Source: JBEBSD01 sp040394475 (GTDB lineage: Bacteria > Bacteroidota > Bacteroidia > Cytophagales > Spirosomataceae). Taken from it: a stretch of DNA of 64,000 nt. Below are positions 8,488 to 16,607 of this stretch, in pieces. A program made the translations under genes and the position numbers. Numbering within the stretch: position 1 is the stretch's first letter; the number at the start of each line of letters is the position of its first letter. Under the pieces are notes generated by a model that searched no databases, was not told the DNA's origin, and was given only the letters and a program-made list of their open reading frames with translations. Location of the stretch: positions 1-64,000 of the forward strand of contig JBEBSD010000006.1 of the NCBI GenBank assembly GCA_040394475.1, read 5' to 3'.

Positions 8488-9297
8488 TCAAATCTTAAAA
8501 TTAATTCCGGCGAAAACATTCTTATTCCGTACGAAGACTAACGTGTCATTTTTCAGGAGGAACGTATCCATACCTACCTGATGAATAGCATCGGCCACCT
8601 GTTGATGGTATTTTATGCTTTTCCAACGATCAATGACGGCTAAGTATTGTACCATCTTTTCGTTTTCGTAAAGGTAGTAAGAAAATACCATATACGATTT
8701 GAATTCGAGGTAATCGATGGTGTGAAGGGGGCCGGAATTCAAGGTTTTATCCAAAAAATCAGTGATTGTTTCGAAATAGGGATCTCCTGTTTTATAACGG
8801 ACAGGGTACTGTAGTCCGGGGACCTCCGAAGGGCTGTGCCGCCGGGTGAGGGCGCCAACGTTCCCTGATGCTTCATGGCACTCGTAATAGACAATTTCGC
8901 CCCCCGTCCGTTTTGCAATTTCAAGTACGCCGTCCGGCCGGGTTGCGGAAAACCGATATCCCGGCTGCACCCAATCCACGTCTCCGGTGACTTTGTTGAC
9001 TGCCAGAAAGTCTGTCGGTTCCGGGATTTCTGGATCCCGGTAATTGTGAAGAAAAAAGTGGGTCCTGCCCACCCCGGCCAGGGAAGTCCACCACTCAGTG
9101 GCCGCTACCGGATATTCCCAAACGGCCTGGTTGTCCGGCCCGAAGGCCGCTTCCAGGTCAACCATTGCGTAGGAAACTTGCTTTGTTTCCTTTTCCCGTA
9201 ATTCGAGAACCCAGTTATTCCCGTTCATAGCCGGTAATGCCTGCCATATCCGGCGGCTGAAAGTGTGTTCGAAGAGATGCGTTAAACCCGGTATCAT
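8488..9297 (-). CDS. DUF4905 family protein
   Basis: This 269-residue protein matches the DUF4905 family found in Bacteroidota. It has repeated WVLELREKETKQVSY, DFLAVNKVTGDVDW and YYECHEASG segments that read as beta-propeller or WD-like blades. There is no signal peptide and no membrane segment, so it is probably cytoplasmic. The function is unknown in the family. It is the first gene of a minus-strand cluster with the LysM protein, the small membrane protein and the TIGR02757 protein. A good TAnnTTTG element lies 27 bases upstream of the ATG. Confidence 0.8.
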   Translation of the reverse strand: MIPGLTHLFEHTFSRRIWQALPAMNGNNWVLELREKETKQVSYAMVDLEAAFGPDNQAVWEYPVAATEWWTSLAGVGRTHFFLHNYRDPEIPEPTDFLAVNKVTGDVDWVQPGYRFSATRPDGVLEIAKRTGGEIVYYECHEASGNVGALTRRHSPSEVPGLQYPVRYKTGDPYFETITDFLDKTLNSGPLHTIDYLEFKSYMVFSYYLYENEKMVQYLAVIDRWKSIKYHQQVADAIHQVGMDTFLLKNDTLVFVRNKNVFAGINFKI

Positions 9298-9323
9298 GAT
9301 CTTGAAATACTGATTATCATCGG

Positions 9324-9331
9324 CAAAGGTA
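9324..9331 (-). promoter_or_regulatory. Bacteroidota -7 element for the DUF4905 cluster
   Basis: On the minus strand the octamer TACCTTTG is a perfect TAnnTTTG match and would place the transcript start about 15-20 bases before the ATG at 9297. I find no TTTG -33 element at the right spacing, so the assignment rests on the -7 box and its position. Confidence 0.4.
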
Positions 9332-9397
9332 AAACAAAACCATTCGGTACAGAGGGGGATAATACTGCCGCTGCGAAAAGATCCTGCCGAAACCCCT

Positions 9398-9405
9398 TAC
9401 CTTTG
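9398..9405 (+). promoter_or_regulatory. Bacteroidota -7 element for kdsB
   Basis: The plus-strand octamer TACCTTTG perfectly matches TAnnTTTG and lies 68 bases before the kdsB start. With the minus-strand copy at 9324-9331 it makes this 176-base gap a divergent promoter region. A -33 TTTG is missing. Confidence 0.4.
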
Positions 9406-9473
9406 AGGGATAGTTAAAGTTGGATTTCTTATTTTCGCAACCGGATTTTATCACCATTTAGACGATAATCAGC

Positions 9474-10211
9474 TTGAAAATCTTAGGTATTATACCCGCA
9501 CGTTATGCCTCCGTACGTTTTCCTGCCAAGGCGCTGGCCGACATCGGGGGGAAAAGTATGATTCAGCGTGTCTATGAACAGTCTTCACAGGCTTCGCTGC
9601 TGCAAGGCGTTGTGGTGGCCACCGACGATGAACGGATCCGGCAGCATGTCGCCGGTTTTGGCGGGAATGTCGTGATGACCTCCCTGCACCACAACAGTGG
9701 CACTGATCGTTGTTTTGAAGCATTGGAGCTGCATCCGGGTACGTTTGATTATGTCATCAATATCCAGGGGGATGAACCGTTTATCCAACCCGGGCAAATC
9801 GATGCTTTGGCCGGGGTTTTGGAGGGAACCACTGAATTGGGAACCCTGGTAAAGGCAATCGGGGATACCCATACCCTTTTTAATGAGAACGTCCCGAAGG
9901 CAATCTTGTCTGACACCGGGGAAGTCCTTTATTTCAGCCGGCAAACGATCCCTTTTCTAAGAGGAGTGCCGCGCGAGCAATGGCTTACCGCCCATACCTT
10001 TTACAAACATATCGGTATTTATGCCTACCGGACGGATGTGCTTCGTGCAATCACGCAGCTGGCGGTTTCTTCCCTGGAGAAATCCGAAGCGCTGGAGCAG
10101 CTGCGCTGGCTTGAAAACGGCTATCGTATCAGGGCCGTAGTGACGCCGTATGAGTCTCACGGAGTGGATACCCCGGATGATTTGCAACGGGTAATGGACA
10201 AATTCCTTTAG
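9474..10211 (+). CDS. kdsB: 3-deoxy-manno-octulosonate cytidylyltransferase
   Basis: This 245-residue cytoplasmic enzyme activates Kdo with CTP to CMP-Kdo for attachment to lipid A. The length and motifs are those of KdsB: IIPARYASVRFPAKAL nucleotide-binding loop near the N-terminus, VVVATDDERI, NIQGDEPFI with the metal-binding Asp, and HTFYKHIGIYAY. The glycine common in RFPGKPL is replaced by alanine (RFPAKAL). The start is a TTG at 9474, chosen because the KdsB family begins MKILGIIPARY at exactly this point and no ATG lies nearby in frame. The gene is followed by porX after about 105 bases with no terminator, so co-transcription is possible. Confidence 0.95.
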   Translation: MKILGIIPARYASVRFPAKALADIGGKSMIQRVYEQSSQASLLQGVVVATDDERIRQHVAGFGGNVVMTSLHHNSGTDRCFEALELHPGTFDYVINIQGDEPFIQPGQIDALAGVLEGTTELGTLVKAIGDTHTLFNENVPKAILSDTGEVLYFSRQTIPFLRGVPREQWLTAHTFYKHIGIYAYRTDVLRAITQLAVSSLEKSEALEQLRWLENGYRIRAVVTPYESHGVDTPDDLQRVMDKFL

Positions 10212-10317
10212 CGCTTCCAAAGGTTAAAAAATGTTAATAGAGAATTTAAGCCAATTCCGGGCGTTATTAAAGCAGTGAAAGACCCTGTACAAACAAGAAT
10301 CTAACCAATAGCACAAT

Positions 10318-11886
10318 ATGTCCTATACGATACTGTGGGCTGACGATGAGATCGATCTGCTAAAACCACACATTATGTTCCTGACCAACAAAGGGTTTCA
10401 TGTAACGCCCGTCAACAGCGGCGCGGATGCGCTGGAGCAGGTTGAAAAACAGAATTTTGATATTGTCTTTCTGGATGAGATGATGCCCGGTATGTCTGGG
10501 CTGGAGACACTGGTGCAGATCAAACAGTCATTTCCGTCCCTGCCCGTTGTGATGATTACCAAAAGTGAGGAGGAATACATCATGGAGGATGCCATCGGTT
10601 CCAAAATAGACGATTACCTGATCAAGCCGCTTAACCCGAATCAGATCCTGCTTTCGATTAAAAAATTACTGGATAATAAACGGCTGGTAACCGAAAAAAC
10701 CAACCTGAGCTACCAGCAGGAGTTCCGGCACCTCGCTATCCAGTACCAGGACCGGATCAATCATGAAGAGTGGGCCGATATTTATAAAAAACTGATTTAC
10801 TGGGAGCTGGAACTGGAACATTCCGACGACCAGGGGATGTCGGAGGTATTCAACATGCAGAAAAGTGAGGCCAATGCCAATTTCTGCAAGTTTGTTGAAG
10901 AGTCTTACGAAACCTGGTTAAATGAACCCAAAGCGGATAAGCCGCTGCTGTCGCACCAGATTCTCAAACAGAAGGTATTCCCTTATCTGAAAACCGGAGA
11001 AGGCCCCTTGTTTTTTGTCCTGATTGATAATTTTCGTTACGATCAATGGAAAGTAATCCAGCCTTTGCTGGAGGAGTTTCTGACGGTGGAAGAAGACTCA
11101 ACCTATTATTCGATTCTTCCTACCACCACCGGCTATGCACGGAATGCCATTTTTTCGGGACTGATGCCGAGTGAAATGGAGAAGAAATTCCCGCAGTGGT
11201 GGGTGAGCGATGAAAACAACCAGGAAGGAGAGGAAGGCCTGAATAACTATGAGTCCGATTTCCTGAAAAGGAACCTGGAACGGAACCAGTTGGGGAATGT
11301 CCGGTATTCGTATAATAAAATACTGAACATCAACCAGGGAAAGGCACTGGTAGACAGCTTCTCCAATCTGATGACGAATCAGCTGAATGTGATTGTTTAC
11401 AATTTCGTGGATATGCTGTCCCACGCGCGGACGGATATTCAAATGATCAAGGAACTGGCTTCCGACGAAGCCGCGTACCGGTCCATTACGAGGTCCTGGC
11501 TCCTGCATTCTCCGTTGATGGATCTCTTGCGGAAGATCGCCGAAAAAAAGGGCCGGATTATTATTACGACCGATCACGGTATGATACGTGTTCAGAAGCC
11601 TGTAAAAATTATCGGTTACCGCGAGACCAATACCAACCTGCGGTACAAACATGGAAAAAACCTCGGATTTGATGATGCGCATTTGCTGGTATGCCGGAAA
11701 CCGGACCGGTTTTTTCTGCCCAAGCCCCATGTTTCCACGGCCTACGTTTTCACCAAAGAGGATTATTTTTTCGCCTATCCGAACAACTATAACCAGTACG
11801 TCAACCTCTACCGGGATACCTTCCAGCACGGGGGGATTTCATTGGAAGAAATGATAATCCCATTCATTGACCTGAAGGCAAAATAG
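10318..11886 (+). CDS. porX: PorX-type response regulator with PglZ domain
   Basis: This 522-residue protein has an N-terminal CheY-like receiver (about 1-120) with acidic pair Asp9-Asp10, phospho-acceptor Asp53 in FLDEMMPGMSG and the DDYLIKP lysine. A PglZ domain of the alkaline-phosphatase superfamily follows (about 220-515), with LIDNFRYDQW, PTTTGYARNAIFSG, ITTDHGMIRV and the late FQHGGISLEEMIIP. This is the PorX architecture. In Porphyromonas and Flavobacterium, PorX works with the kinase PorY and an ECF sigma factor to control type IX secretion, and its PglZ part has been described as a metal-dependent phosphodiesterase. There is no DNA-binding domain and no porY neighbour in the window, which is usual. 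It is essentially full length with all motifs present. Confidence 0.93.
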   Translation: MSYTILWADDEIDLLKPHIMFLTNKGFHVTPVNSGADALEQVEKQNFDIVFLDEMMPGMSGLETLVQIKQSFPSLPVVMITKSEEEYIMEDAIGSKIDDYLIKPLNPNQILLSIKKLLDNKRLVTEKTNLSYQQEFRHLAIQYQDRINHEEWADIYKKLIYWELELEHSDDQGMSEVFNMQKSEANANFCKFVEESYETWLNEPKADKPLLSHQILKQKVFPYLKTGEGPLFFVLIDNFRYDQWKVIQPLLEEFLTVEEDSTYYSILPTTTGYARNAIFSGLMPSEMEKKFPQWWVSDENNQEGEEGLNNYESDFLKRNLERNQLGNVRYSYNKILNINQGKALVDSFSNLMTNQLNVIVYNFVDMLSHARTDIQMIKELASDEAAYRSITRSWLLHSPLMDLLRKIAEKKGRIIITTDHGMIRVQKPVKIIGYRETNTNLRYKHGKNLGFDDAHLLVCRKPDRFFLPKPHVSTAYVFTKEDYFFAYPNNYNQYVNLYRDTFQHGGISLEEMIIPFIDLKAK

Positions 11887-11932
11887 GCTAAAAAGCGGGA
11901 ATAGAACGTTCGGATAACGGGGCTTGTTCATA

Positions 11933-11962
11933 TTTGTATAAAATATAGTAGCTTTATACAAA
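11933..11962. promoter_or_regulatory. Perfect 10-bp inverted repeat, probable operator
   Basis: TTTGTATAAA (11933-11942) and its exact reverse complement TTTATACAAA (11953-11962) are separated by 10 bases, ending 8 bases before the ATG at 11971. Half-site centres are 20 bp apart, about two helical turns, which suits a dimeric repressor that would block the start of the next gene. It could also form an AU-rich RNA hairpin in the leader. Confidence 0.55.
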
Positions 11963-11970
11963 GTTTAAGA

Positions 11971-12813
11971 ATGCTCGTACCCGGGTCTATGGAACGATTG
12001 ATCGCCTATTTTGAAACCATTCCTTCCAGCCACCGCAGCCTGTTGCTCGTGGGGGGGATTGCCTTATTCTGGCTGATCGAAAGCTCATACCCGTTGTTTC
12101 AATTTCGGTACGACAAATGGCGCCATGCAGGAATTAACTTCTTTTTTACGGCGACTACCGTGCTTGTCAACTTTGCCATGGCGTTTATACTGGTACAATC
12201 CAGTGACTGGGCCATTGCCCGTCAGGTGGGCATTTTGCAATGGCTGCCGGCGCTGCCGCTATGGGTGACTGTTATCGTGGGATTGCTGTTGCTGGACCTG
12301 ATAGGCGCATGGCTGGTCCATTGGGTGGAGCACCAGGTGAAATGGATGTGGAAATTTCACCTGGTACATCATACCGATACCAATGTGGACACGACGACTG
12401 CCAACAGGCATCATCCGGGTGAAAGTGTTTTCCGTTTCATTTTTACGACGCTCGCGGTTGTGATTGTCGGCGCTCCTATGTGGCTGGTCTTCATGTACCA
12501 GTCATTTTCGGTCGTATTGTCCCAATTTAACCACGCTAATATCAACTTACCCGCACGGGTAGACCGGCTGCTGAGCTGGGTGATTGTCACGCCCAACATG
12601 CATCATATTCATCATCACTACCGGCAGCCGTATACGGACCGTAACTATGGGAATATTTTTGCGATCTGGGACCGGATGTTCGGCACCTTTGCCGAAGTTT
12701 CTCAAAAGGAATTAGTGTATGGTATCGATACCCATATGGAGTCCCGGGAAAACGACCAACTAGGAAACCTTCTCAAAATACCCTTCCGGAAATACAGGAA
12801 ACCCGGCAAGTAG
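11971..12813 (+). CDS. Fatty acid hydroxylase / sterol desaturase family membrane protein
   Basis: This 280-residue integral membrane di-iron oxygenase homologue has about four hydrophobic segments before residue 190. The family's histidine clusters are all present: HWVEH, HLVHH with the later NRHH, and HHIHHHY near residue 210-217. The family inserts oxygen or a double bond into lipid substrates (sterols, fatty acids, carotenoids, alkylglycerols). The actual substrate cannot be told. The ATG at 11971 is used, and a second in-frame ATG at 11989 is equally possible. It is probably regulated through the inverted repeat immediately upstream. It is transcribed as a single gene. Confidence 0.88.
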   Translation: MLVPGSMERLIAYFETIPSSHRSLLLVGGIALFWLIESSYPLFQFRYDKWRHAGINFFFTATTVLVNFAMAFILVQSSDWAIARQVGILQWLPALPLWVTVIVGLLLLDLIGAWLVHWVEHQVKWMWKFHLVHHTDTNVDTTTANRHHPGESVFRFIFTTLAVVIVGAPMWLVFMYQSFSVVLSQFNHANINLPARVDRLLSWVIVTPNMHHIHHHYRQPYTDRNYGNIFAIWDRMFGTFAEVSQKELVYGIDTHMESRENDQLGNLLKIPFRKYRKPGK

Positions 12814-12894
12814 CCAACAGGGTTTCGGAGCGTATTTTCAGCCGTTTTCACGGCGATTCAGAGGCCATTCGGAATTACTTAATTTTTTCAAACG

Positions 12895-12953
12895 TTTGCA
12901 TACGCTATTGTAAATTTTACATTTTGTATTAATTACGTACTATACTATAATTG
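12895..12953 (+). promoter_or_regulatory. Overlapping Bacteroidota-type promoters of the iol operon
   Basis: Two candidate promoters share one stretch. The upstream one is TTTG (12895-12898), 19 bases, then TACATTTTG (12918-12926), one base longer than the TAnnTTTG consensus. The downstream one is TTTG (12923-12926), 19 bases, then TATAATTG (12946-12953), with one mismatch. The downstream pair would start RNA near 12960, leaving about 33 bases of leader before the ATG at 12993. It also makes the upstream TTG at 12951 unusable as a start. Confidence 0.45.
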
Positions 12954-12992
12954 TGGGGAATTGATCGTAACGTAATCTTACCACTACCGGAA

Positions 12993-13871
12993 ATGGCTGA
13001 TAGTCCCCTGTTAATAAAAGTCAACCCTTCATCAAGTACGTACCAGCGCCTCACGAGTGCTGAGGCCGGGTGGGAATATCTGAATTTCGAAGCGCGCCTG
13101 ATGCAGTTGGGGGAATCGTTTATCGGGGAAACCGGCGAATTTGAGTATTGCATTACCTTACTGGGAGGGAACTTTAAAGTGGAGAGCGATAAAGGCAGCT
13201 GGGAAACCGTTAACGGAAGGCGTGATGTTTTTAGCGGTATCGCCCATGCGCTTTACCTGCCTCGGCGTACTCGCTTCACCTTGACCGCGCAGCGAGCCGG
13301 AACCGACCTGGCGATTTGCCGGGTACCCACCGATGAAGATCATCCTCCCCGTATGAAGCGTCCGGAAGAAGCGGCCATTGAACTGCGGGGGGGCGATAAC
13401 GCCAACCGGCAGATAAACAGCCTGCTTGAACCGGGTTTCGATTGCCATAGAATCGTTTGCGTAGAAGTTTATACACCTTCCGGCAACTGGAGTTCCTTTC
13501 CGGCGCACAAGCATGACGAGCGTCGTGTAGATGCCGGCGGTCAGCTGGTCGAAGCCGCCCTGGAAGAAATTTACTTTTACAAGATCGACAAACCGCAGGG
13601 GTATGCGATTCAGCAGGTTTACACAGCCGATCGTTCGCTCGATGAAGTTATCCGTGTCCGCAACAATGAAATGGTGCTGGTTCCGAGAGGGTATCATCCC
13701 GTCGTCGCCGGCCATGGGTATCCGGTTTATTACCTGAATTTTCTTGCCGGGAGTGATCAGTCCCTGGCCAACACCTCAGATCCGGACCATGAATGGATTT
13801 ATGGAAGCTGGAAAGGACAGGATCCCCGGTTGCCGCTGGTGACGGCGGCCATGAACCGGCCCGATTCCTGA
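12993..13871 (+). CDS. iolB: 5-deoxy-glucuronate isomerase
   Basis: IolB isomerises 5-deoxy-D-glucuronate to 2-deoxy-5-keto-D-gluconate in inositol breakdown. The 292-residue protein is a double-cupin of normal family length. The metal-binding cluster is seen in SSFPAHKHDERR, and the second cupin shows the GYHPVVAGHGYPVYYLNFLAG block typical of IolB. The frame stays open back to a TTG at 12951, but that overlaps the likely promoter and adds residues foreign to the family, so the ATG at 12993 is chosen. It is the first gene of a run of eight same-strand inositol genes. It acts in the cytoplasm. Confidence 0.95.
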   Translation: MADSPLLIKVNPSSSTYQRLTSAEAGWEYLNFEARLMQLGESFIGETGEFEYCITLLGGNFKVESDKGSWETVNGRRDVFSGIAHALYLPRRTRFTLTAQRAGTDLAICRVPTDEDHPPRMKRPEEAAIELRGGDNANRQINSLLEPGFDCHRIVCVEVYTPSGNWSSFPAHKHDERRVDAGGQLVEAALEEIYFYKIDKPQGYAIQQVYTADRSLDEVIRVRNNEMVLVPRGYHPVVAGHGYPVYYLNFLAGSDQSLANTSDPDHEWIYGSWKGQDPRLPLVTAAMNRPDS

Positions 13872-13954
13872 ACTGCTGATCACCGTTGCCGGGAGAGCTG
13901 TCAACGGGTAAGCGCGTGTCCTGTCACTAAATCTAACGAAACGATACCTGTTTC

Positions 13955-14965
13955 ATGTCTGATACCATTGATTTACTTACTATAGGAAGGGCCTCCATTG
14001 ATCTGTACTCTGCCGATATCGGCGCGCCCTTCGAACAGATTTCGGCATTCAATGCTTTTGTAGGCGGCTGCCCGCTGAATATTGCCGCAGGAGCCAGGCG
14101 GCTGGGGTTGAATACGGCCTTGCTGACAGGCCTGGGCAATGATAAAGTGGGCGATTTTATCCGGCATTTTCTGGAGAAGGAAGGGATTCTTACAGAATGG
14201 ATCCCGCGTATTGACGGCGCGCGCACCTCGGCTGTTATCCTGGGAATTGAGCCCCCGGACCGGTTCCCGCTGGTATATTACCGAGAAAACTGCGCGGATA
14301 TCCGGCTCGACCTGGATCACCTGGATGCTGTTCCTTTTGATAGCGTGCGCGCAGCAGTACTTTCCGGCACCGGTTTCAGCAAAGATCCCAGTCGGACCGC
14401 CATGTTCTATGCCCTGGAAAAATGTCGTTCCTACGGCGTGACTACCTTGCTCGATATTGATTTTCGTGCGGACCAGTGGACGGATCCCCGTGCTTTCGGT
14501 GTAACGATCCGGGCGGCGCTTCCTGGTTTTTCGATCGTGGTCGGAACCGAGGAAGAGTTGCTGGCGGCTTTCCTGAAAGATAAGGACCAGCTGCAAATCC
14601 GGCATCAGCAAATCTCGGCGCCCGAGATCAGGGGGGACATTGATTCGGCGATTGCGCAGGTGATCGCTGCAGGGGTGCAAACCCTGATTGTAAAACGGGG
14701 GAAGGACGGCGCGTCTATTTTTCGTAAAGGAGCGCCAGAGGTGAAGGTTCCCGGCTTCCCGGTAGCGGTGTTGAATGTGCTGGGAGCGGGAGATGCTTTT
14801 TGTGCAGGATTTTCGTATGGGTATTTAAGGGGGTGGGATTTGTATAAGAGCGTTCGGATGGGCAATGCCTGCGGGGCGCTGATCGTGACCCGTGAAGGGT
14901 GCGCCAATTTTATGCCCTCCCTGGAAGAAGTGATGCGTTTTGTTGAAAGCAAAGGAGGGTTCTAA
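13955..14965 (+). CDS. iolC: 5-dehydro-2-deoxygluconokinase
   Basis: This PfkB/ribokinase-family kinase phosphorylates 2-deoxy-5-keto-D-gluconate, the product of IolB, to the 6-phosphate that IolJ cleaves. The 336 residues carry the sugar-binding GGCPLNIAAGARRLG near residue 34 and the PfkB signature VLNVLGAGDAFCAGFSYG with the catalytic Asp near residue 274. It has the IolC-type N-terminus with LLTIGRASIDLYS. It lies 83 bases after iolB and 88 bases before iolA on the same strand, with no terminator between. It is intact and of normal length. The pathway assignment is supported both by motif and by context. Confidence 0.95.
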   Translation: MSDTIDLLTIGRASIDLYSADIGAPFEQISAFNAFVGGCPLNIAAGARRLGLNTALLTGLGNDKVGDFIRHFLEKEGILTEWIPRIDGARTSAVILGIEPPDRFPLVYYRENCADIRLDLDHLDAVPFDSVRAAVLSGTGFSKDPSRTAMFYALEKCRSYGVTTLLDIDFRADQWTDPRAFGVTIRAALPGFSIVVGTEEELLAAFLKDKDQLQIRHQQISAPEIRGDIDSAIAQVIAAGVQTLIVKRGKDGASIFRKGAPEVKVPGFPVAVLNVLGAGDAFCAGFSYGYLRGWDLYKSVRMGNACGALIVTREGCANFMPSLEEVMRFVESKGGF

Positions 14966-15053
14966 GCAATCGAATTTTAAAAAATCGGCATAAGCCGGCT
15001 GCTTTGTAACACGACGAAAGGGTGACCGACAAGCAGTTAACTACTTATATAGT

Positions 15054-16520
15054 ATGCAAGCTTTACAAAATTATAGCCGCGGACAGTGGGTTGCCAGCCG
15101 CTCGGACCAGTTCCTGGAAGTTGTCAATCCCGCCAACCAGGAAGTTCTGGCACAGGTACCCGCCGGCAACCGGGCAGATGTGGACCTGGCCGTGCAGGCG
15201 GCCGTGGAAGGTTTTCGCGAATGGCGGAACGTCCCGGTTAGCCGCAGGGTACAATACCTGTTCCGGCTGAAGACGCTCCTGGAAGAAAACCTGGACGAAA
15301 TTGCCAGGACGATTACGCTGGAATCGGGTAAAACCTATGCGGAAGCCAAAGCAGAAATGATCCGGGCCATTGAGAACGTTGAAAATGCCTGTGGGACGCC
15401 CGCGTTCATTCAGGGCGAGTTTTCGGAAGATATTGCCCGCGGCATCGACGAATACATGATCCGGCAACCCGTCGGGGTGTGTGCCTGTATTGCCCCCTTT
15501 AATTTCCCCGGAATGATTCCGTTCTGGTTTTTACCGTACGCCCTGGCTTGCGGCAACGCCTTTATCCTGAAGCCGTCGGAGAAGGTGCCGCTTACCATGA
15601 CCCTGATTTACCGGTTACTGGACAAACTGGACCTGCCGAAAGGCGTTGTAGAACTGGTAAATGGCGGCCGTGAAGTAGTGGACGCCCTGTTGGAACATCC
15701 CGGTATTCAGGCAATCAGTTTTGTGGGTTCGTCGAAAGTAGCGCAGTACGTATATGCAAAAGGAGCTGCCGCCGGCAAACGGGTACAGGCGCAGGGGGGC
15801 GCAAAAAACCCGGTGATTGTCTTGCCGGATGCCGATATTGAAATGACGACGCAAATCCTGGCCGACAGTGTCTATGGCTGTGCCGGACAGCGCTGTCTGG
15901 CTGCCTCGACGGTCATTACCGTTGGAGACCATGGCGCTATTACCGAAAGCCTTGTCGAAACTTCCCGGTCACGGAAAACAGGTTTCGGGCTGTCGGACGG
16001 CATACAGATGGGCCCCGTGATCACACCGGAAAGCAAAACAAGAGTGCAGGCTCTCATTGAAAAAGGGATCACAGAAGGAGGGCGGTTACTGGTAGACGGG
16101 AGGCAGGGAAAGGTAGCAGGATTTGAGAACGGGAACTTTATTTTACCCACCATTATCGAGAATATCCCCCTGGAGGGCGAGTTGGCGGCGACCGAGATTT
16201 TTGGCCCGGTCATGAGCCTGGTCCATTTGAATACCATCGACGAGGCGATCGCTTACATCAACCGGAGCCGGTACGGTAATATGGCCTGCGTGTTTACCAG
16301 CAGCGGTTTAAATGCACGCCGTTTCCGCAACGAAGCCGAGGCCGGAAATATCGGGATCAATATCGGGGTGGCTGCTCCCGTGGCGCAATTCCCCTTTTCG
16401 GGATGGAAGGAAAGCTTCTACGGGGATTTGCACGGGCAGGGCAAGCATGCCATCGAGTTTTTCACCCAAACCAAAGTGGTCATTGAACGCTGGCTGAAAG
16501 AGTGGAACCGGAAATTTTAG
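15054..16520 (+). CDS. iolA: Methylmalonate-semialdehyde dehydrogenase (CoA-acylating)
   Basis: IolA/MmsA oxidises malonate semialdehyde (or methylmalonate semialdehyde) with NAD and CoA, giving acetyl-CoA or propionyl-CoA plus CO2. The 488-residue protein has the aldehyde-dehydrogenase Rossmann core, the APFNFPGMIPFWF motif diagnostic of this subfamily, the NAD-binding loop FVGSSKVAQYV, and catalytic Cys281 in GCAGQRCLA. It follows the subfamily in lacking the usual general-base Glu before the cysteine (QAQGGAKNP instead of the ELGGK motif), which is what makes it CoA-dependent. A frame starting at 15022 overlaps out of phase and is not used. It completes the end of the inositol pathway. Confidence 0.95.
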   Translation: MQALQNYSRGQWVASRSDQFLEVVNPANQEVLAQVPAGNRADVDLAVQAAVEGFREWRNVPVSRRVQYLFRLKTLLEENLDEIARTITLESGKTYAEAKAEMIRAIENVENACGTPAFIQGEFSEDIARGIDEYMIRQPVGVCACIAPFNFPGMIPFWFLPYALACGNAFILKPSEKVPLTMTLIYRLLDKLDLPKGVVELVNGGREVVDALLEHPGIQAISFVGSSKVAQYVYAKGAAAGKRVQAQGGAKNPVIVLPDADIEMTTQILADSVYGCAGQRCLAASTVITVGDHGAITESLVETSRSRKTGFGLSDGIQMGPVITPESKTRVQALIEKGITEGGRLLVDGRQGKVAGFENGNFILPTIIENIPLEGELAATEIFGPVMSLVHLNTIDEAIAYINRSRYGNMACVFTSSGLNARRFRNEAEAGNIGINIGVAAPVAQFPFSGWKESFYGDLHGQGKHAIEFFTQTKVVIERWLKEWNRKF

Positions 16521-16607
16521 CAAAAAGCGCAGCCGCCGGAATGTAACAAGGAAGGGTTGTCTTCGTTTTTGTCGGATAAAAATAACCATTGATGTATTAA
16601 CTACCGA

